A stretch of 64,000 nucleotides of DNA from an uncultured Tenacibaculum sp. (GCF_947502995.1 NZ_CANNBW010000002.1:1-64000), one strand, 5' to 3'; positions 18,707 to 27,908 are shown, counted from the stretch's first letter. Notes: generated by a model from the sequence alone, not told the origin. Numbers and translations are program-made.

Positions 18707-20608
18707 TTAGTTTTTGTAAATAGCTATTCTCGCATTTTCTAATTTTGCGATACTTTTTCTGAATTTTCTATATGATTTATAATCTTCTTTAGGGTAAGTT
18801 CCTTCTTTTATTAAAATCGATTTATTGTATTCTAAAGTTTTATCATCGATCTTTTTTATTGATATTTTATATTCTCCAAATTTATTACTGATAGTTTTTT
18901 CTTCGGGAAGTTGTTGTATGCTAAAACCTTCAGGAATTGTTATGGTGTATTTATCTGTGTCTTTAAAACCTCTTTCTATTTGTAAAGGAAGTTTTCTGTT
19001 TCTATATCGTTTTGGAATGTAAGAGTTTCTGTTGAAAACATTAACTCTAAATAAAAATTCATTTCCATTTAAAGTAGCATAATCATTAATAGCGACATCT
19101 AATTTTTCATTAAAAACAATATTGTCTTTATCGTTATTAATGTCGATTTTATTTATGCTCATGTTATTGTTGTAATCCCAAAGATTAGATAAGTAATATT
19201 TTTCTAAATCACTTTTAGACTTTTTATCTAAAGCTTGTTTATTGTCATATTGAATTCCTTTCGATGTGATATCAATTTTACCAGATAAACTTCCATTAGA
19301 ATTTAAAATAATATTAGCAGAAGTGTGTTGTGAATTAAAGTCATTTTTATAAGCAGGAGTTCTTTTAATAACACCACCTTCTGGAGTAATCACTAAAACA
19401 TCACGATTGTCTGTAAAATCACCTAAAAAACCAAACGGCATAGTTTGACTAGTACATTCTAACCAAATATCTTCTCCGTTGTCATTAGGAATATTTAAAA
19501 TCACATGATTACCTTGCATAGATGTAAAGTCTTTATCAATGTCTCTTCGTTCTTTAGCATAAACAACACTATAATTAGCTTTAACACCTACAGCATTTAG
19601 CAAAGCTTTAGTGTAATTTGTTAAACCTTTACAATCTCCATAACCTAATTTATCTACTTCTTCAGCAGAAATAGGTTCCCATCCACCAATTCCAACTTGT
19701 ACACTTATATATCTAGTTTTGTTCTGCATATAGTTGTAAATGGCTTTGGCTTTATCAATGTCATTATCAAAATTTTTAATAAGTTCTTTAGCTTTTGCAA
19801 CTGTAGCTGGAGTTAGAACTATTTTATCATTTAAAAGTTTGCTGTCCATCCATTTTCCAAATTCACTCCAGTTAGATCCGCCACCTGAAACACCTTTTAA
19901 AGTAAATTGATCTAAAGCAACCATTAATGAGGGAAACAGATCAGAAAAACCAACTGTGCTTCTTTCATATTCAGTAGCAGGTTGGTTTACTATTTTATAG
20001 TGGATTTGATTTTTAGAAACTTTTTCTATTGGGTATCCAGAAAAGTTCTTTTCTTTTCTTCTTATGGTTAAATTTTTAGGGTTGTTAATTTTATATTCTG
20101 CTTTTTGAATAGCAATGTAAAATGAACCGATTGGGTACCACCTTGGAATAAAACCTGTAGAAGATGTAGAATATTCAGATTCAAAAACAACAGTGTATGG
20201 ATATTGAATAGGGGTGTAGTTGATGTATTTCATACGAGCATCAGAGTATAAAGTTCCTCCATCAACAGCACTTACGTCTATAAACTTTCCTTTACTGTAT
20301 TTTTTTATTTCTTTCCCGAATTTATCATAAACTTTAGCGGAAAGTTTAGTGATTTTTGTATCGTCATCATAATTTGCATAAGTGTCAATTTCGCTATTTC
20401 CTTCTTTGTTTAAAACAGTAACAACTCTTTTTTTGTATACAGTCATTCTGTCTGAATCTTCAATGTCAACTTCAATGTAGTTTTCACGTATTACAGCATT
20501 AGCGTCTTTTGTTAATTCAGCAGGTATAGTTAGTATCGATAATTCAGCATCTTGAGCTGTTATGCTTAATTGTAAAAAGCAGAAAGCAAGTAAAATAAGT
20601 TTTTTCAT
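18707..20608 (-). CDS. DUF3857/transglutaminase-like protein, first of three (Cys intact)
   Basis: 633 aa, signal peptide ending ITAQ. DUF3857 domain, then a transglutaminase-like core with YGDCKGLTNYTKALL (Cys nucleophile), GNHVILNIP (His) and an acidic residue after it. It therefore keeps a plausible Cys-His-Asp triad. Known members are exported; substrate unknown. First gene of the three-gene operon. Confidence 0.82.
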   Translation of the reverse strand: MKKLILLAFCFLQLSITAQDAELSILTIPAELTKDANAVIRENYIEVDIEDSDRMTVYKKRVVTVLNKEGNSEIDTYANYDDDTKITKLSAKVYDKFGKEIKKYSKGKFIDVSAVDGGTLYSDARMKYINYTPIQYPYTVVFESEYSTSSTGFIPRWYPIGSFYIAIQKAEYKINNPKNLTIRRKEKNFSGYPIEKVSKNQIHYKIVNQPATEYERSTVGFSDLFPSLMVALDQFTLKGVSGGGSNWSEFGKWMDSKLLNDKIVLTPATVAKAKELIKNFDNDIDKAKAIYNYMQNKTRYISVQVGIGGWEPISAEEVDKLGYGDCKGLTNYTKALLNAVGVKANYSVVYAKERRDIDKDFTSMQGNHVILNIPNDNGEDIWLECTSQTMPFGFLGDFTDNRDVLVITPEGGVIKRTPAYKNDFNSQHTSANIILNSNGSLSGKIDITSKGIQYDNKQALDKKSKSDLEKYYLSNLWDYNNNMSINKIDINNDKDNIVFNEKLDVAINDYATLNGNEFLFRVNVFNRNSYIPKRYRNRKLPLQIERGFKDTDKYTITIPEGFSIQQLPEEKTISNKFGEYKISIKKIDDKTLEYNKSILIKEGTYPKEDYKSYRKFRKSIAKLENARIAIYKN

Positions 20609-20643
20609 AGTGTTTTTTTAGGCTGCGAATTTAATAAAAAAAT

Positions 20644-20664
20644 AAAACCCCAAAAAGGGGTTTT
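20644..20664. terminator. Terminator after the M20 peptidase
   Basis: AAAACCCC, A5 loop, GGGGTTTT: 8-bp perfect stem, 6 nt past the M20 stop on the minus strand. Confidence 0.8.
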
Positions 20665-20669
20665 AAATG

Positions 20670-22058
20670 CTATTTATGTAATTCGCTGAAATATTTATAA
20701 AAATAAGGTATGGTTTCGATACCTTTTAGATAATTCCATATTCCGAAGTGTTCATTAGGAGAGTGAATTGCATCGGAGTTTAATCCGAATCCCATTAAAA
20801 TAGTTTTGCTTTTTAATTCTTTTTCAAATAAAGCTACAATAGGAATACTTCCTCCACTTCGTTGAGGTATTGGGGTAACTCCAAAAGTTTCTTGATATGC
20901 TTTGCTAGCAGCCTGATATCCTATGCTATCTATAGGTGTAACATAACCTTGTCCTCCATGATGAGGAGTTACTTTTACTTTAACGCTATCAGCAGCAATA
21001 CTTTCAAAATGAGATTTAAATAATGTTGTTATTTCTTCCCAATCTTGATTAGGAACTAAACGCATAGATATTTTAGCGTAAGCTTTAGAAGCAATAACAG
21101 TTTTTGCTCCTTCACCAATATAACCTCCCCAAATTCCATTAACGTCTAAAGTTGGTCTTATAGAGTTTCTTTCATTGGTAGTATACCCTTTTTCTCCATA
21201 TACGTCATCTATGTCTAAAGCATTTTTATATTCTTCTAAAGAGAAAGGAGCTTTAGCCATTTCATTTCTTTCTTCTTGAGAAAGTTCTTCAACTTTATCG
21301 TAAAATCCTGGTATAGTAATATGATTGTTTTCATCATGTAATGAAGCAATCATTTTAGTTAAAATATTAATAGGATTAGCTACTGCACCACCATATAAAC
21401 CAGAATGTAAATCACGATTTGGTCCTGTTACTTCAACTTCTACATAACTAAGTCCTCTTAATCCAGTAGTTATAGATGGTATGTCGTTAGCTATCATACC
21501 TGTATCAGAAATCAAGATAACATCGTTGGCTAGTTTTTCAACATTTCTTGGAACAAACCAGGCTAAGCTTTCAGAACCAACTTCTTCTTCGCCTTCAATC
21601 ATAAATTTAACATTACAAGGTAAATTGCCTTCAGAAGTCATATATTCTAATGCTTTTACATGCATGTACATTTGCCCCTTATCATCACAAGCTCCTCTTG
21701 CGAAAATTGCTCCTTCAGGATGAAGTTCTGTTTTCTTGATAACTGGCTCAAAAGGAGGAGAATCCCATAATTCTAAAGGATCTGCTGGTTGAACATCATA
21801 ATGTCCGTAAACTAAAACTGTAGGTAAATTAGTATCAATTATTTTTTCACCATAAATAATAGGGTATCCAGGCGTTTCGCATAACTCTACTTTATCGCAT
21901 CCAGCTTCCTTAAGAGATTTCATAATAGAATCAGCAGTGTTTAAAACATCCTGAGAAAAAGCTGTATCAGCACTTATAGAAGGGATTTTTAAAAGATCAA
22001 TAAGTTCATTAATAAAACGTTTCTTATTTTTTTCAATATATTCTTTAACGGTGTGCAT
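20670..22058 (-). CDS. M20 family dipeptidase (CNDP-like)
   Basis: 462 aa. Zinc-site motifs: VYGHYDVQPAD (His and catalytic Asp), FARGACDDKGQ (bridging Asp), EGEEEVGS (general-base Glu) and the C-terminal SDAIHSPNEHFG (His). The dimerisation lid lies between residues 180 and 390. The family hydrolyses dipeptides with a free N-terminus in the cytoplasm. Monocistronic. Confidence 0.92.
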   Translation of the reverse strand: MHTVKEYIEKNKKRFINELIDLLKIPSISADTAFSQDVLNTADSIMKSLKEAGCDKVELCETPGYPIIYGEKIIDTNLPTVLVYGHYDVQPADPLELWDSPPFEPVIKKTELHPEGAIFARGACDDKGQMYMHVKALEYMTSEGNLPCNVKFMIEGEEEVGSESLAWFVPRNVEKLANDVILISDTGMIANDIPSITTGLRGLSYVEVEVTGPNRDLHSGLYGGAVANPINILTKMIASLHDENNHITIPGFYDKVEELSQEERNEMAKAPFSLEEYKNALDIDDVYGEKGYTTNERNSIRPTLDVNGIWGGYIGEGAKTVIASKAYAKISMRLVPNQDWEEITTLFKSHFESIAADSVKVKVTPHHGGQGYVTPIDSIGYQAASKAYQETFGVTPIPQRSGGSIPIVALFEKELKSKTILMGFGLNSDAIHSPNEHFGIWNYLKGIETIPYFYKYFSELHK

Positions 22059-22201
22059 TATGTCTTTAATTATTTATGCTAAGTTACTTTTTTTCTAGAA
22101 AAAATAATTAAGAACTAGTTTGTAAAAGAGCAAATTACTAGAATAAAAAAAGAAAATTTTAGAAATACGTGTTTTTAAGTTTGAGATTTGAATAGTTTGT
22201 G

Positions 22202-22209
22202 TATATTTG
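22202..22209 (+). promoter_or_regulatory. -7 promoter box of tRNA-Leu
   Basis: TATATTTG matches TAnnTTTG; a TTTG at 22180-22183 sits 18 nt upstream as a -33 element. The box ends 20 nt before the mature tRNA 5' end. Confidence 0.75.
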
Positions 22210-22229
22210 CACACCAAATTTTAGTATTA

Positions 22230-22311
22230 GCGGGTGTGGTGGAATTGGTAGACACGCTAGACTTAGGATCTAGTGCCGCAAGGCGTGGGGGTTCGACTCC
22301 CTTCACCCGTA
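22230..22311 (+). tRNA. tRNA-Leu (anticodon UAG)
   Basis: 82 nt without CCA. Acceptor GCGGGTG pairs with CACCCGT (G1-U72 wobble); the anticodon stem CTAGA/TCTAG encloses CTTAGGA with anticodon TAG; the variable arm GCCGCAAGGC is the long class II arm of tRNA-Leu; T-arm GGGGGTTCGACTCCC is intact. Its 3' half is the attachment site of the integrated element, and an identical partial copy occurs at 57,484. Confidence 0.97.
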
Positions 22312-22316
22312 CAAGT
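22261..22316 (+). repeat. attL: 56-bp direct repeat in tRNA-Leu
   Basis: Starts in the anticodon loop and runs 5 bp past the tRNA 3' end. Identical to 57,484-57,539; the bases just outside differ on both sides, so the identity is exactly 56 bp. Confidence 0.95.
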
Positions 22317-22326
22317 CAACAATAAC

Positions 22327-22365
22327 AATGCTTTGAGTAATTATTTATCTCAAAGCATTTTTTTT
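22327..22365 (+). terminator. Terminator between tRNA-Leu and integrase
   Basis: Perfect 11-bp stem AATGCTTTGAG/CTCAAAGCATT with an 11-nt loop and an 8-T tail. It belongs to the element and stops tRNA transcription right before the integrase ATG, which begins at the end of the T-run. Confidence 0.85.
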
Positions 22366-23649
22366 ATGACACTCAAAAAATCTAGTGAACCTGCTAATGA
22401 ACCTATAAAAACATTACTTTTAGTAAGAGTAAACATTTTAAGTAAATTGTATTCAGATCCAAAAATATATAGACCCACTGAAATTGTTGACGGAAAAAAA
22501 GTCGTCACAGTTAAAAAGCTTTGGCATGTATATTATTACTACAGAAACCCTTTTACTGGTAAAATGGATAAGTTTACAGAGAGAAAAGGAATTAATAGGA
22601 TAAAAACCAAAACAGGGAGGGAGCAAGCTGCTAGAAACTTACAAAGGGCTTTACGAAGATATTTACAAGATGGATTTAATCCTTTTGAAGTGGTTAAAGT
22701 TGATGCTGATGTAGAAAAAGAATCTTACACTGCTGTAGATGCTTTAAAATTGGCTTTTGAGCACAGGAAAAATACTTGGAAGGAAACAACTAAAGATGTT
22801 AATAAAAGTTACTTAGATTCTTTTATAAAATGGCTTACGGATAAAAAGATAAATGACAAGTCAATAACTGAGATTACAAAAAAGCATATCTCATTTTATT
22901 TATCAGATCTACTTAAAACTAAAACAGATTCCAATACGACCAGGAATAATCATAGGAGGTTCTTATCTTCTATGTTCACTGAATTAGTTGAAAAAGATAT
23001 CATAGCTGATAATTTTATAAAAAAGATACCACTACTTAAAAGTACACCAAAAAAGAATAAACCGTTTAACACATCACAATTAGAAGATATTTTAAAATAT
23101 GTTCGAGAAAATGAGCCGTATTTGTATCAGTATCTTAAAGTAATGTGGTATACATTTTTAAGACCTATTGAGATTTTAAGAATTGAAATTAATAACATTA
23201 ATTTACAGGATAACGTAATTGATATAAATACAAAAACAAAAGGTAGGGAATATGTTAGAATTGTTAAGCCTTTGCAGGTTTATCTAGGTGAATTGAAACT
23301 GCAGCAGTATGAAGCGAAAATGTTTTTGTTTGGAAAGGATCAAAAACCTGGTTATTGGGTAACGCAAAAAGAAAAATCGAGAGAAGATTTTTTTATACGA
23401 AGATTTAAAAAAGTAAAAGATCATTTTAAATTAAGTTCTGAATATGGAGTGTATTCTTTTAGGCATACAGCAGCTTTAAGTTTGTATTACCAGTATACAA
23501 AACAAGGTTTAAGTGAACACCAAGCAGTTTTAAAAATACAGGCTATCATGCGACATGATAACGAACAAACTACAAGGAAATATTTGCGTGAAATAGGAGG
23601 GCAGTTGCCTGAAGATTGGAGTAAAAATTACGATTACGAAATGTTGTAA
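22366..23649 (+). CDS. Tyrosine recombinase (phage-type integrase)
   Basis: 427 aa from the ATG at 22366; a longer in-frame start lies inside the tRNA and is not credible. N-terminal arm-binding region, a SAM-like core-binding domain (about residues 120-230), then the catalytic domain: FLRPIEILR (first Arg), YSFRHTAAL (second Arg, with the usual preceding His replaced) and IMRHDNEQTTRKYLRE (His and Tyr nucleophile). It catalyses integration into tRNA-Leu and excision. No Shine-Dalgarno sequence can precede the ATG because the terminator abuts it. Confidence 0.93.
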   Translation: MTLKKSSEPANEPIKTLLLVRVNILSKLYSDPKIYRPTEIVDGKKVVTVKKLWHVYYYYRNPFTGKMDKFTERKGINRIKTKTGREQAARNLQRALRRYLQDGFNPFEVVKVDADVEKESYTAVDALKLAFEHRKNTWKETTKDVNKSYLDSFIKWLTDKKINDKSITEITKKHISFYLSDLLKTKTDSNTTRNNHRRFLSSMFTELVEKDIIADNFIKKIPLLKSTPKKNKPFNTSQLEDILKYVRENEPYLYQYLKVMWYTFLRPIEILRIEINNINLQDNVIDINTKTKGREYVRIVKPLQVYLGELKLQQYEAKMFLFGKDQKPGYWVTQKEKSREDFFIRRFKKVKDHFKLSSEYGVYSFRHTAALSLYYQYTKQGLSEHQAVLKIQAIMRHDNEQTTRKYLREIGGQLPEDWSKNYDYEML

Positions 23650-23688
23650 TTATTTTCGCTTGTAAGTGAAATGATTATGTAACGACTA

Positions 23689-23732
23689 TATAACTGTATT
23701 TAGTTAACGGGGGGAAACTAAATACAGTTATA
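23689..23732 (+). ncRNA. Hairpin with a G6 loop (3' UTR or small RNA)
   Basis: Perfect 17-bp stem (23689-23705 with 23716-23732) presenting a 10-nt loop AACGGGGGGA. A terminator follows 25 nt later. A similar G-loop hairpin plus terminator occurs at 45,221-45,295. Confidence 0.55.
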
Positions 23733-23757
23733 CAAGTTATCTTTCGAAATAAACTCT

Positions 23758-23783
23758 CCCACTCTTAATGAGTGGGTTTTTAT
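23758..23783. terminator. Terminator after integrase and cassette array
   Basis: CCCACTC, TTAAT loop, GAGTGGG, T-run. It sits between the integrase and the last minus-strand cargo gene. Confidence 0.8.
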
Positions 23784-24475
23784 TTTTTATTCGCGATAAA
23801 TTCATCTCCAATGATGTAAGGTTGCCCTAAATTAAAATAATTAGAACTTACATCTTCATTTCCGAAAATCAATAATTTCGCATTAGGTCGATAAGCATAA
23901 CCTTTTTTATAATCTTTAATTACGTTTTCTACTTTGAATCCAATTTCGTGTTTTTCACAGACTTCTCTGATCGGTTTAGCCAAAGGTTCAGGAATTCTAA
24001 GATTCATTTTTCTATTATTTTTGAAATGCTCTCTAACATTGAAAAAATGCTTGTTTAATTCTATCCAGTTTCCTGAATTCTGTTCGTAAGCAAAGTATAA
24101 ATCTCCAATAAATTGACTCGGATTATTCGGAAACCCTTGCAATTCACATTCCAATTCGTTTTTGTGGAAAGTCCAAAGTAGTGGATGTTCATCCAAAATT
24201 CTTAGTTTGATATAAGGTAAATATTGCTCCGAGAAAAGTTTTCTGAATTTAATTGTATTATGAGTAATTAATCTCCAATATTCAACTTTACTAATGTTTC
24301 CGTAATTGTCTCGTTCTTCTAAGATAAAGTTAAACTCCATTGTTTTAAAGTATCCGATTCGACCTTTTAATTCAGTCAAATGAAAATGTCCATTTTGATA
24401 AAAATCCGTGGTATTTGTTTTCTTGATTAATTGTTCTATCATTGACTTTTTAAAATGTGTGTAACGGTCTTGCAT
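23780..24475 (-). CDS. Cargo protein of unknown function (cassette)
   Basis: 231 aa, soluble, no signal peptide, aromatic-rich mixed alpha/beta sequence (EFNFILEERDNYGN, EYWRLITHNTIKFRKLF). I do not recognise the family. It is the last gene of the minus-strand cassette-like array; its start lies at the end of the repeat at 24,470-24,656, while no matching inverse core follows its stop, so the array seems truncated here. Confidence 0.5.
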   Translation of the reverse strand: MQDRYTHFKKSMIEQLIKKTNTTDFYQNGHFHLTELKGRIGYFKTMEFNFILEERDNYGNISKVEYWRLITHNTIKFRKLFSEQYLPYIKLRILDEHPLLWTFHKNELECELQGFPNNPSQFIGDLYFAYEQNSGNWIELNKHFFNVREHFKNNRKMNLRIPEPLAKPIREVCEKHEIGFKVENVIKDYKKGYAYRPNAKLLIFGNEDVSSNYFNLGQPYIIGDEFIANKK

Positions 24476-24656
24476 ATAACTTGTGGCGTGTATATTAGTA
24501 ATTCTTTTCGGATTAAGTACAGCCAGATTTTTAAATTTTACTATTTATTTTTTATCGGAAATCGTCAAATTTAAAAATTTGGCGACCTTCCAAATATACC
24601 TTAACTTTGTTTAAGTAACTAATTACCTATGAGTTATACACGTTATTAGCAGCTAC
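24470..24656 (-). repeat. attC-like inverted-repeat site S1
   Basis: On the minus strand the site opens with GCTAATAACGTGTATA and closes with TATACACGCCACAAGTTATAT, so CGTGTATA pairs with TATACACG at its ends. An internal AAATTTTTAAATTT stretch forms the tip. The layout, at the end of one cassette and the start of the next, is that of an integron attC, though the core consensus is only partly met. Confidence 0.5.
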
Positions 24657-24658
24657 CA

Positions 24659-24799
24659 TTATTTTCCTTTGTTGTTTGGATTTAATTGTTTTCCTCTGTT
24701 TCCTTGGACTTGTGAATATTGTTTATTCGTGCCTTTTGTTCCTTTATTAGCGTTACTTTGGTTCGCTTTATTTTGTTTGTTGGTTATTTTCTTACTCAT
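24659..24799 (-). CDS. Asn/Lys/Gln-rich microprotein
   Basis: 46 aa, MSKKITNKQNKANQS at the start and GNRGKQLNPNNKGK at the end; low complexity, strongly basic, probably disordered. The ATG is 3 nt after the stop of the 277-aa gene, implying coupled translation with it and the MoxR-type ATPase. Function unknown. Confidence 0.55.
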   Translation of the reverse strand: MSKKITNKQNKANQSNANKGTKGTNKQYSQVQGNRGKQLNPNNKGK

Positions 24800-24802
24800 A
24801 AT

Positions 24803-25636
24803 TTATTTATGCTTAATTTCTATGTTTAATTTTTTTAATTGTTCTAAAACCCAATTTATTGCTTTTTTGTTAGGAACTGTTCCGCTAAATATTTCTTCAA
24901 TATACAAATCTCCTTTTGTAGTAGCTTCAGCAGGATAACCATAACTACAAGCGAAGTCAGACCAACCTTCAATTTCTGCAACTGAAAACATTACTCTCCT
25001 CAGCATTGCTGGATGAGCTAAACAAAATGCGAGTTCAATCATTTCAAGTGGTTGATTCGGTTTTTTTATAGTTACATCAACCTCAAACCAACCTTTTTCT
25101 TTATGTTTCCCTTTTCGATATTCAGAGTTACTTGAAAAACTTGAAGCATCGTTGCATATTACTTCGACTCTATGACCTGCATATTCAATAGCATCTACTA
25201 AAGCACAAATTATTGCACCTCTTTGAATAATTGTTTCAGATTTTATAGCAGCTGAAAATGATATTGAACAAACTAGTGTAAATACTCTTCCAGGTGAATT
25301 ATTGACGACAAATTCACGAGACACAAAACATTCTGGGTCGTTTGATAAATATCTACCAACATCTACATTATAACCAGCAACATCATAAATTTGACTTGGA
25401 CGAATTACTTTTTCTGTTATCTGTGGTGTAATTTCAGTTTGATATTTTTTGACTTGTTCTAAACCATCTTGCCAACCTTGTAAAGCAAGTTTTTTTGCTT
25501 CTAACCAACTAACATTACCATTCCATTCTCGCGAATATCCACGAGATGTTTTTTTGTAAGCGTCACTTTCTCTAAATGCATATAACCAAAAATCGTAAAG
25601 GTCATCGTAAATAATATGTTTATTTATTGTATTCAA
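24803..25636 (-). CDS. Partner protein of the MoxR-type ATPase (DUF7192/VWA-like)
   Basis: 277 aa. The central segment RVFTLVCSISFSAA followed by a helix and AGHRVEVICND looks like the first two strands of a von Willebrand A/CobT-like fold with a degenerate metal site (S-x-S retained). It lies 5 nt after the AAA+ ATPase, the order seen in MoxR-VWA pairs. The family name is from memory; the pairing is visible. Confidence 0.55.
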   Translation of the reverse strand: MNTINKHIIYDDLYDFWLYAFRESDAYKKTSRGYSREWNGNVSWLEAKKLALQGWQDGLEQVKKYQTEITPQITEKVIRPSQIYDVAGYNVDVGRYLSNDPECFVSREFVVNNSPGRVFTLVCSISFSAAIKSETIIQRGAIICALVDAIEYAGHRVEVICNDASSFSSNSEYRKGKHKEKGWFEVDVTIKKPNQPLEMIELAFCLAHPAMLRRVMFSVAEIEGWSDFACSYGYPAEATTKGDLYIEEIFSGTVPNKKAINWVLEQLKKLNIEIKHK

Positions 25637-25641
25637 AGACC

Positions 25642-26757
25642 CTACAAATTATTTTTAATTAACTCAATAGTTGCATTATCTAATCCTTTCCATAAAACAG
25701 AATTTTCAACCAACTCCCGATTAAGATTATTTTCTAAAAGCTGTGCGCCAAAAAAAGAAGCTCTTGGACTAACAATATGTCTAATTTCTTTTTTCTCAAT
25801 AACACGTCTTATTGATTGAACATAGTCAACCCATTTATCATTTTGGGCGAGTTTTCTTTCTAAAGTTTCGTCATATTTCCAATCGATGAAAACAAATCTG
25901 TCAATTGAAGCTGCGTCAAGTTGATTTCTACCTACGTATTGTCTATCCGCACCTTGCCCATAAGTATTGGCAGCAGCGATACAGTAAAAATTTTTATGCC
26001 TTTTTATGCGTTTATCTGGAAAATCCATATAATCATTTGCAAGCGCTGCATTGAATGCTAATACAGCTTGAGGAAAACTTCCGTCTATTTCGTCAAATAG
26101 GAAAAGACCACCTTTTTCATAAGCTTTTCGGAATTCTGTTGAAACTATTTTTCCATTAGCATCGATAAAACCTGTAAGCTTAAATTCACTTGCAATTGCA
26201 CCAGTAAAATAAAAAGGAATATTTAAAGCCTCTGCACATTGATTTGCTGCTGTAGTTTTACCAGAACCAGCTGGACCTGTTAAAAATACGTTTAAACCTG
26301 TACTGACTATTGCGATCAATTCCTCAAATTGATAATGAACAATACCAACCTCAGAAGGTTTGTTGTCATTTATTTTTACATTAATAAAAGGAAGGCATTT
26401 TCTTTTAAGTAAAGAAATGTCCTTTTTATATTTCAAAGAAAGTTCAGTTAAATCTTTTAGTTTAAGTTTTATTTCATCAAGTTCATAATTGTCGTCAATT
26501 TGTTTGAGTTCGTTTTCTAATTCAGATATTTTTTGATTGATTTTTTCATTTTCAATTCTTCCAATTAGATTTTCGACTTCTTTTTTGAATTCAGTATTTT
26601 CACTTCGGATTTTTCGTACTGATTGTGAAAAAAGGTCATTTATTTTTTTATCAATATCAGCAGTTATGAATGGTCTTAACTTATCTTCAAATGGTCTGTT
26701 TTTAATGTTATACCGAGAATTTTTATTCCTTTTTGGATTATTATTTCCTTTACTCAT
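25642..26757 (-). CDS. MoxR/CobS-type AAA+ ATPase
   Basis: 371 aa. Residues 1-130 form a charged coiled coil; the AAA+ core has Walker A GPAGSGKTT (about residue 165), Walker B LFLFDEID, sensor-1 AAANT and an arginine-finger region DAASIDRF. Such ATPases remodel partner proteins, usually with a VWA protein, here probably the next gene. First gene of a three-gene cassette; the start is 28 nt from the core site at 26,785. Confidence 0.85.
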   Translation of the reverse strand: MSKGNNNPKRNKNSRYNIKNRPFEDKLRPFITADIDKKINDLFSQSVRKIRSENTEFKKEVENLIGRIENEKINQKISELENELKQIDDNYELDEIKLKLKDLTELSLKYKKDISLLKRKCLPFINVKINDNKPSEVGIVHYQFEELIAIVSTGLNVFLTGPAGSGKTTAANQCAEALNIPFYFTGAIASEFKLTGFIDANGKIVSTEFRKAYEKGGLFLFDEIDGSFPQAVLAFNAALANDYMDFPDKRIKRHKNFYCIAAANTYGQGADRQYVGRNQLDAASIDRFVFIDWKYDETLERKLAQNDKWVDYVQSIRRVIEKKEIRHIVSPRASFFGAQLLENNLNRELVENSVLWKGLDNATIELIKNNL

Positions 26758-26784
26758 TGTTTTTTACGAAATGTTTCTTTTGGT

Positions 26785-26921
26785 TGCAGCTAACGGTTTC
26801 GGCTATGAGTAGTTGCGTGTTTTAGCACGAAACTTTGCAAGTACAAACCAAACTGAAAATCCGCGAGGATTTTCAGAAATAGGCGAGAACAAGCAATTAC
26901 TTATAGCCATTGTTGTAGCAC
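26785..26921 (-). repeat. attC-like inverted-repeat site S2
   Basis: On the minus strand it starts with GTGCTACAAC (26912-26921) and ends with GTTAGCTGCA (26785-26794). Inside, GGCTATAAGTAATTGC faces CAACTACTCATAGCC with a few mismatches, and a 10-bp hairpin (26853-26876, GCGA loop) forms the tip. This long, imperfect, asymmetric stem is the hallmark of attC sites. Confidence 0.65.
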
Positions 26922-26926
26922 GTTTT

Positions 26927-27346
26927 TTATTCAAATATTTTGTCGTACCATTTACCAACGTCGTCTCTAATCAAATCATAATATTTATAAATAGTTAAGG
27001 CTAATCCAAAATCAGCTCTTTTTGATTTATATTCGTTCAAAGTAAAGTATCCATAAAAATTTCCGTCCTTATCAACTACAACTGGTGAGTCATTTGAATA
27101 TTCATTCCAAGGTGAGTAAGAATTATATTCATTCCCGTAAGTTCCATATTCATTCCATATTGATTTCGAGTTGTAACTATTTCCATATGTTCCGTATTCA
27201 TTCCATATAGAATTTCTGTCATAACTGTTACAATTCAGACAGCCTAAATACTCATCGTGGTTTTTCCCACCGTATAAGTGTAATGTTTGTCCGAAAGAAG
27301 TTAGACTAAATGTTAGTAAAATTCCAAATAGTAAAATTTTATTCAT
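26927..27346 (-). CDS. Secreted repeat protein (cassette)
   Basis: 139 aa with a signal peptide (ending SFGQ). A stretch near residues 40-85 holds three tandem copies of a 15-16 residue unit S-[IP]-WNEYG-x-YGN-x-Y. The rest includes VVVDKDGNFYGYFTLN. Exported; function unknown. The core site upstream (27365-27374) is the exact reverse complement of the inverse core just after its stop (26912-26921). Confidence 0.6.
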   Translation of the reverse strand: MNKILLFGILLTFSLTSFGQTLHLYGGKNHDEYLGCLNCNSYDRNSIWNEYGTYGNSYNSKSIWNEYGTYGNEYNSYSPWNEYSNDSPVVVDKDGNFYGYFTLNEYKSKRADFGLALTIYKYYDLIRDDVGKWYDKIFE

Positions 27347-27364
27347 ATCGATTTTTTTTCAAAT

Positions 27365-27560
27365 GTGCTACAACTGTGAGCATAAGAAACGTAGGGTAGC
27401 GAGTTAGCAGTAACTCCACGTTTATAACTAAGCCCAATATAATGTTTTGTGTTTATCATCAATATTGAAACACCAAATTTTATATTTGGCGGCATAGCGG
27501 ATTAGCTCAAACCTTTCGAGTAATCTTAGACCGCCCTATGTTCTTTATACAGTGTTAACT
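27365..27560 (-). repeat. attC-like inverted-repeat site S3
   Basis: On the minus strand it opens with AGTTAACACTGTATAAAGAA and closes with TTTCTTATGCTCACAGTTGTAGC. The two ends are largely complementary (ACTGT...ATAAAGAACATAGGG against its counterpart). About 195 nt, at the boundary between two cargo genes. Confidence 0.55.
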
Positions 27561-27581
27561 GTAGTATTTTTTTATTTTAAA

Positions 27582-27908
27582 TTAGTTAAAAAGAAAATCA
27601 ACGTTATTCTTATTATCCAATGGATAAAAATCTGTTATAAAACCACAAAATAAAAGTTCAATAAGAAGCCTTTTCACTCTTTCTTCCATTTGTTTCTCAC
27701 TTGTAAAAGGTCCAATTTGAATTCCATTTTGTTGGTTTATCATATCTCTCTCGAATTTTGATACCGAATAAGTCCATTCTTTTGTTTGTTCTGGAATCAA
27801 TATCATTCCATCTTTTTCTATTAGATTTAATATAAAGCGATAATCTAATTTTTCTTTTACAACATTGAATTGTAGTAAATATTTTTCTGTAAAATCGTTA
27901 ATATTCAT
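27582..27908 (-). CDS. Small hypothetical protein (cassette)
   Basis: 108 aa, soluble and helical; ends in YPLDNKNNVDFLFN. No recognised family, no signal peptide. Sits alone between two cassette boundaries. Confidence 0.5.
   Translation of the reverse strand: MNINDFTEKYLLQFNVVKEKLDYRFILNLIEKDGMILIPEQTKEWTYSVSKFERDMINQQNGIQIGPFTSEKQMEERVKRLLIELLFCGFITDFYPLDNKNNVDFLFN

Noticed and set aside
22273..22366. Longer integrase starting inside the tRNA
   Set aside because: The extra 31 codons overlap the tRNA and the terminator hairpin, so the ATG at 22,366 is preferred.
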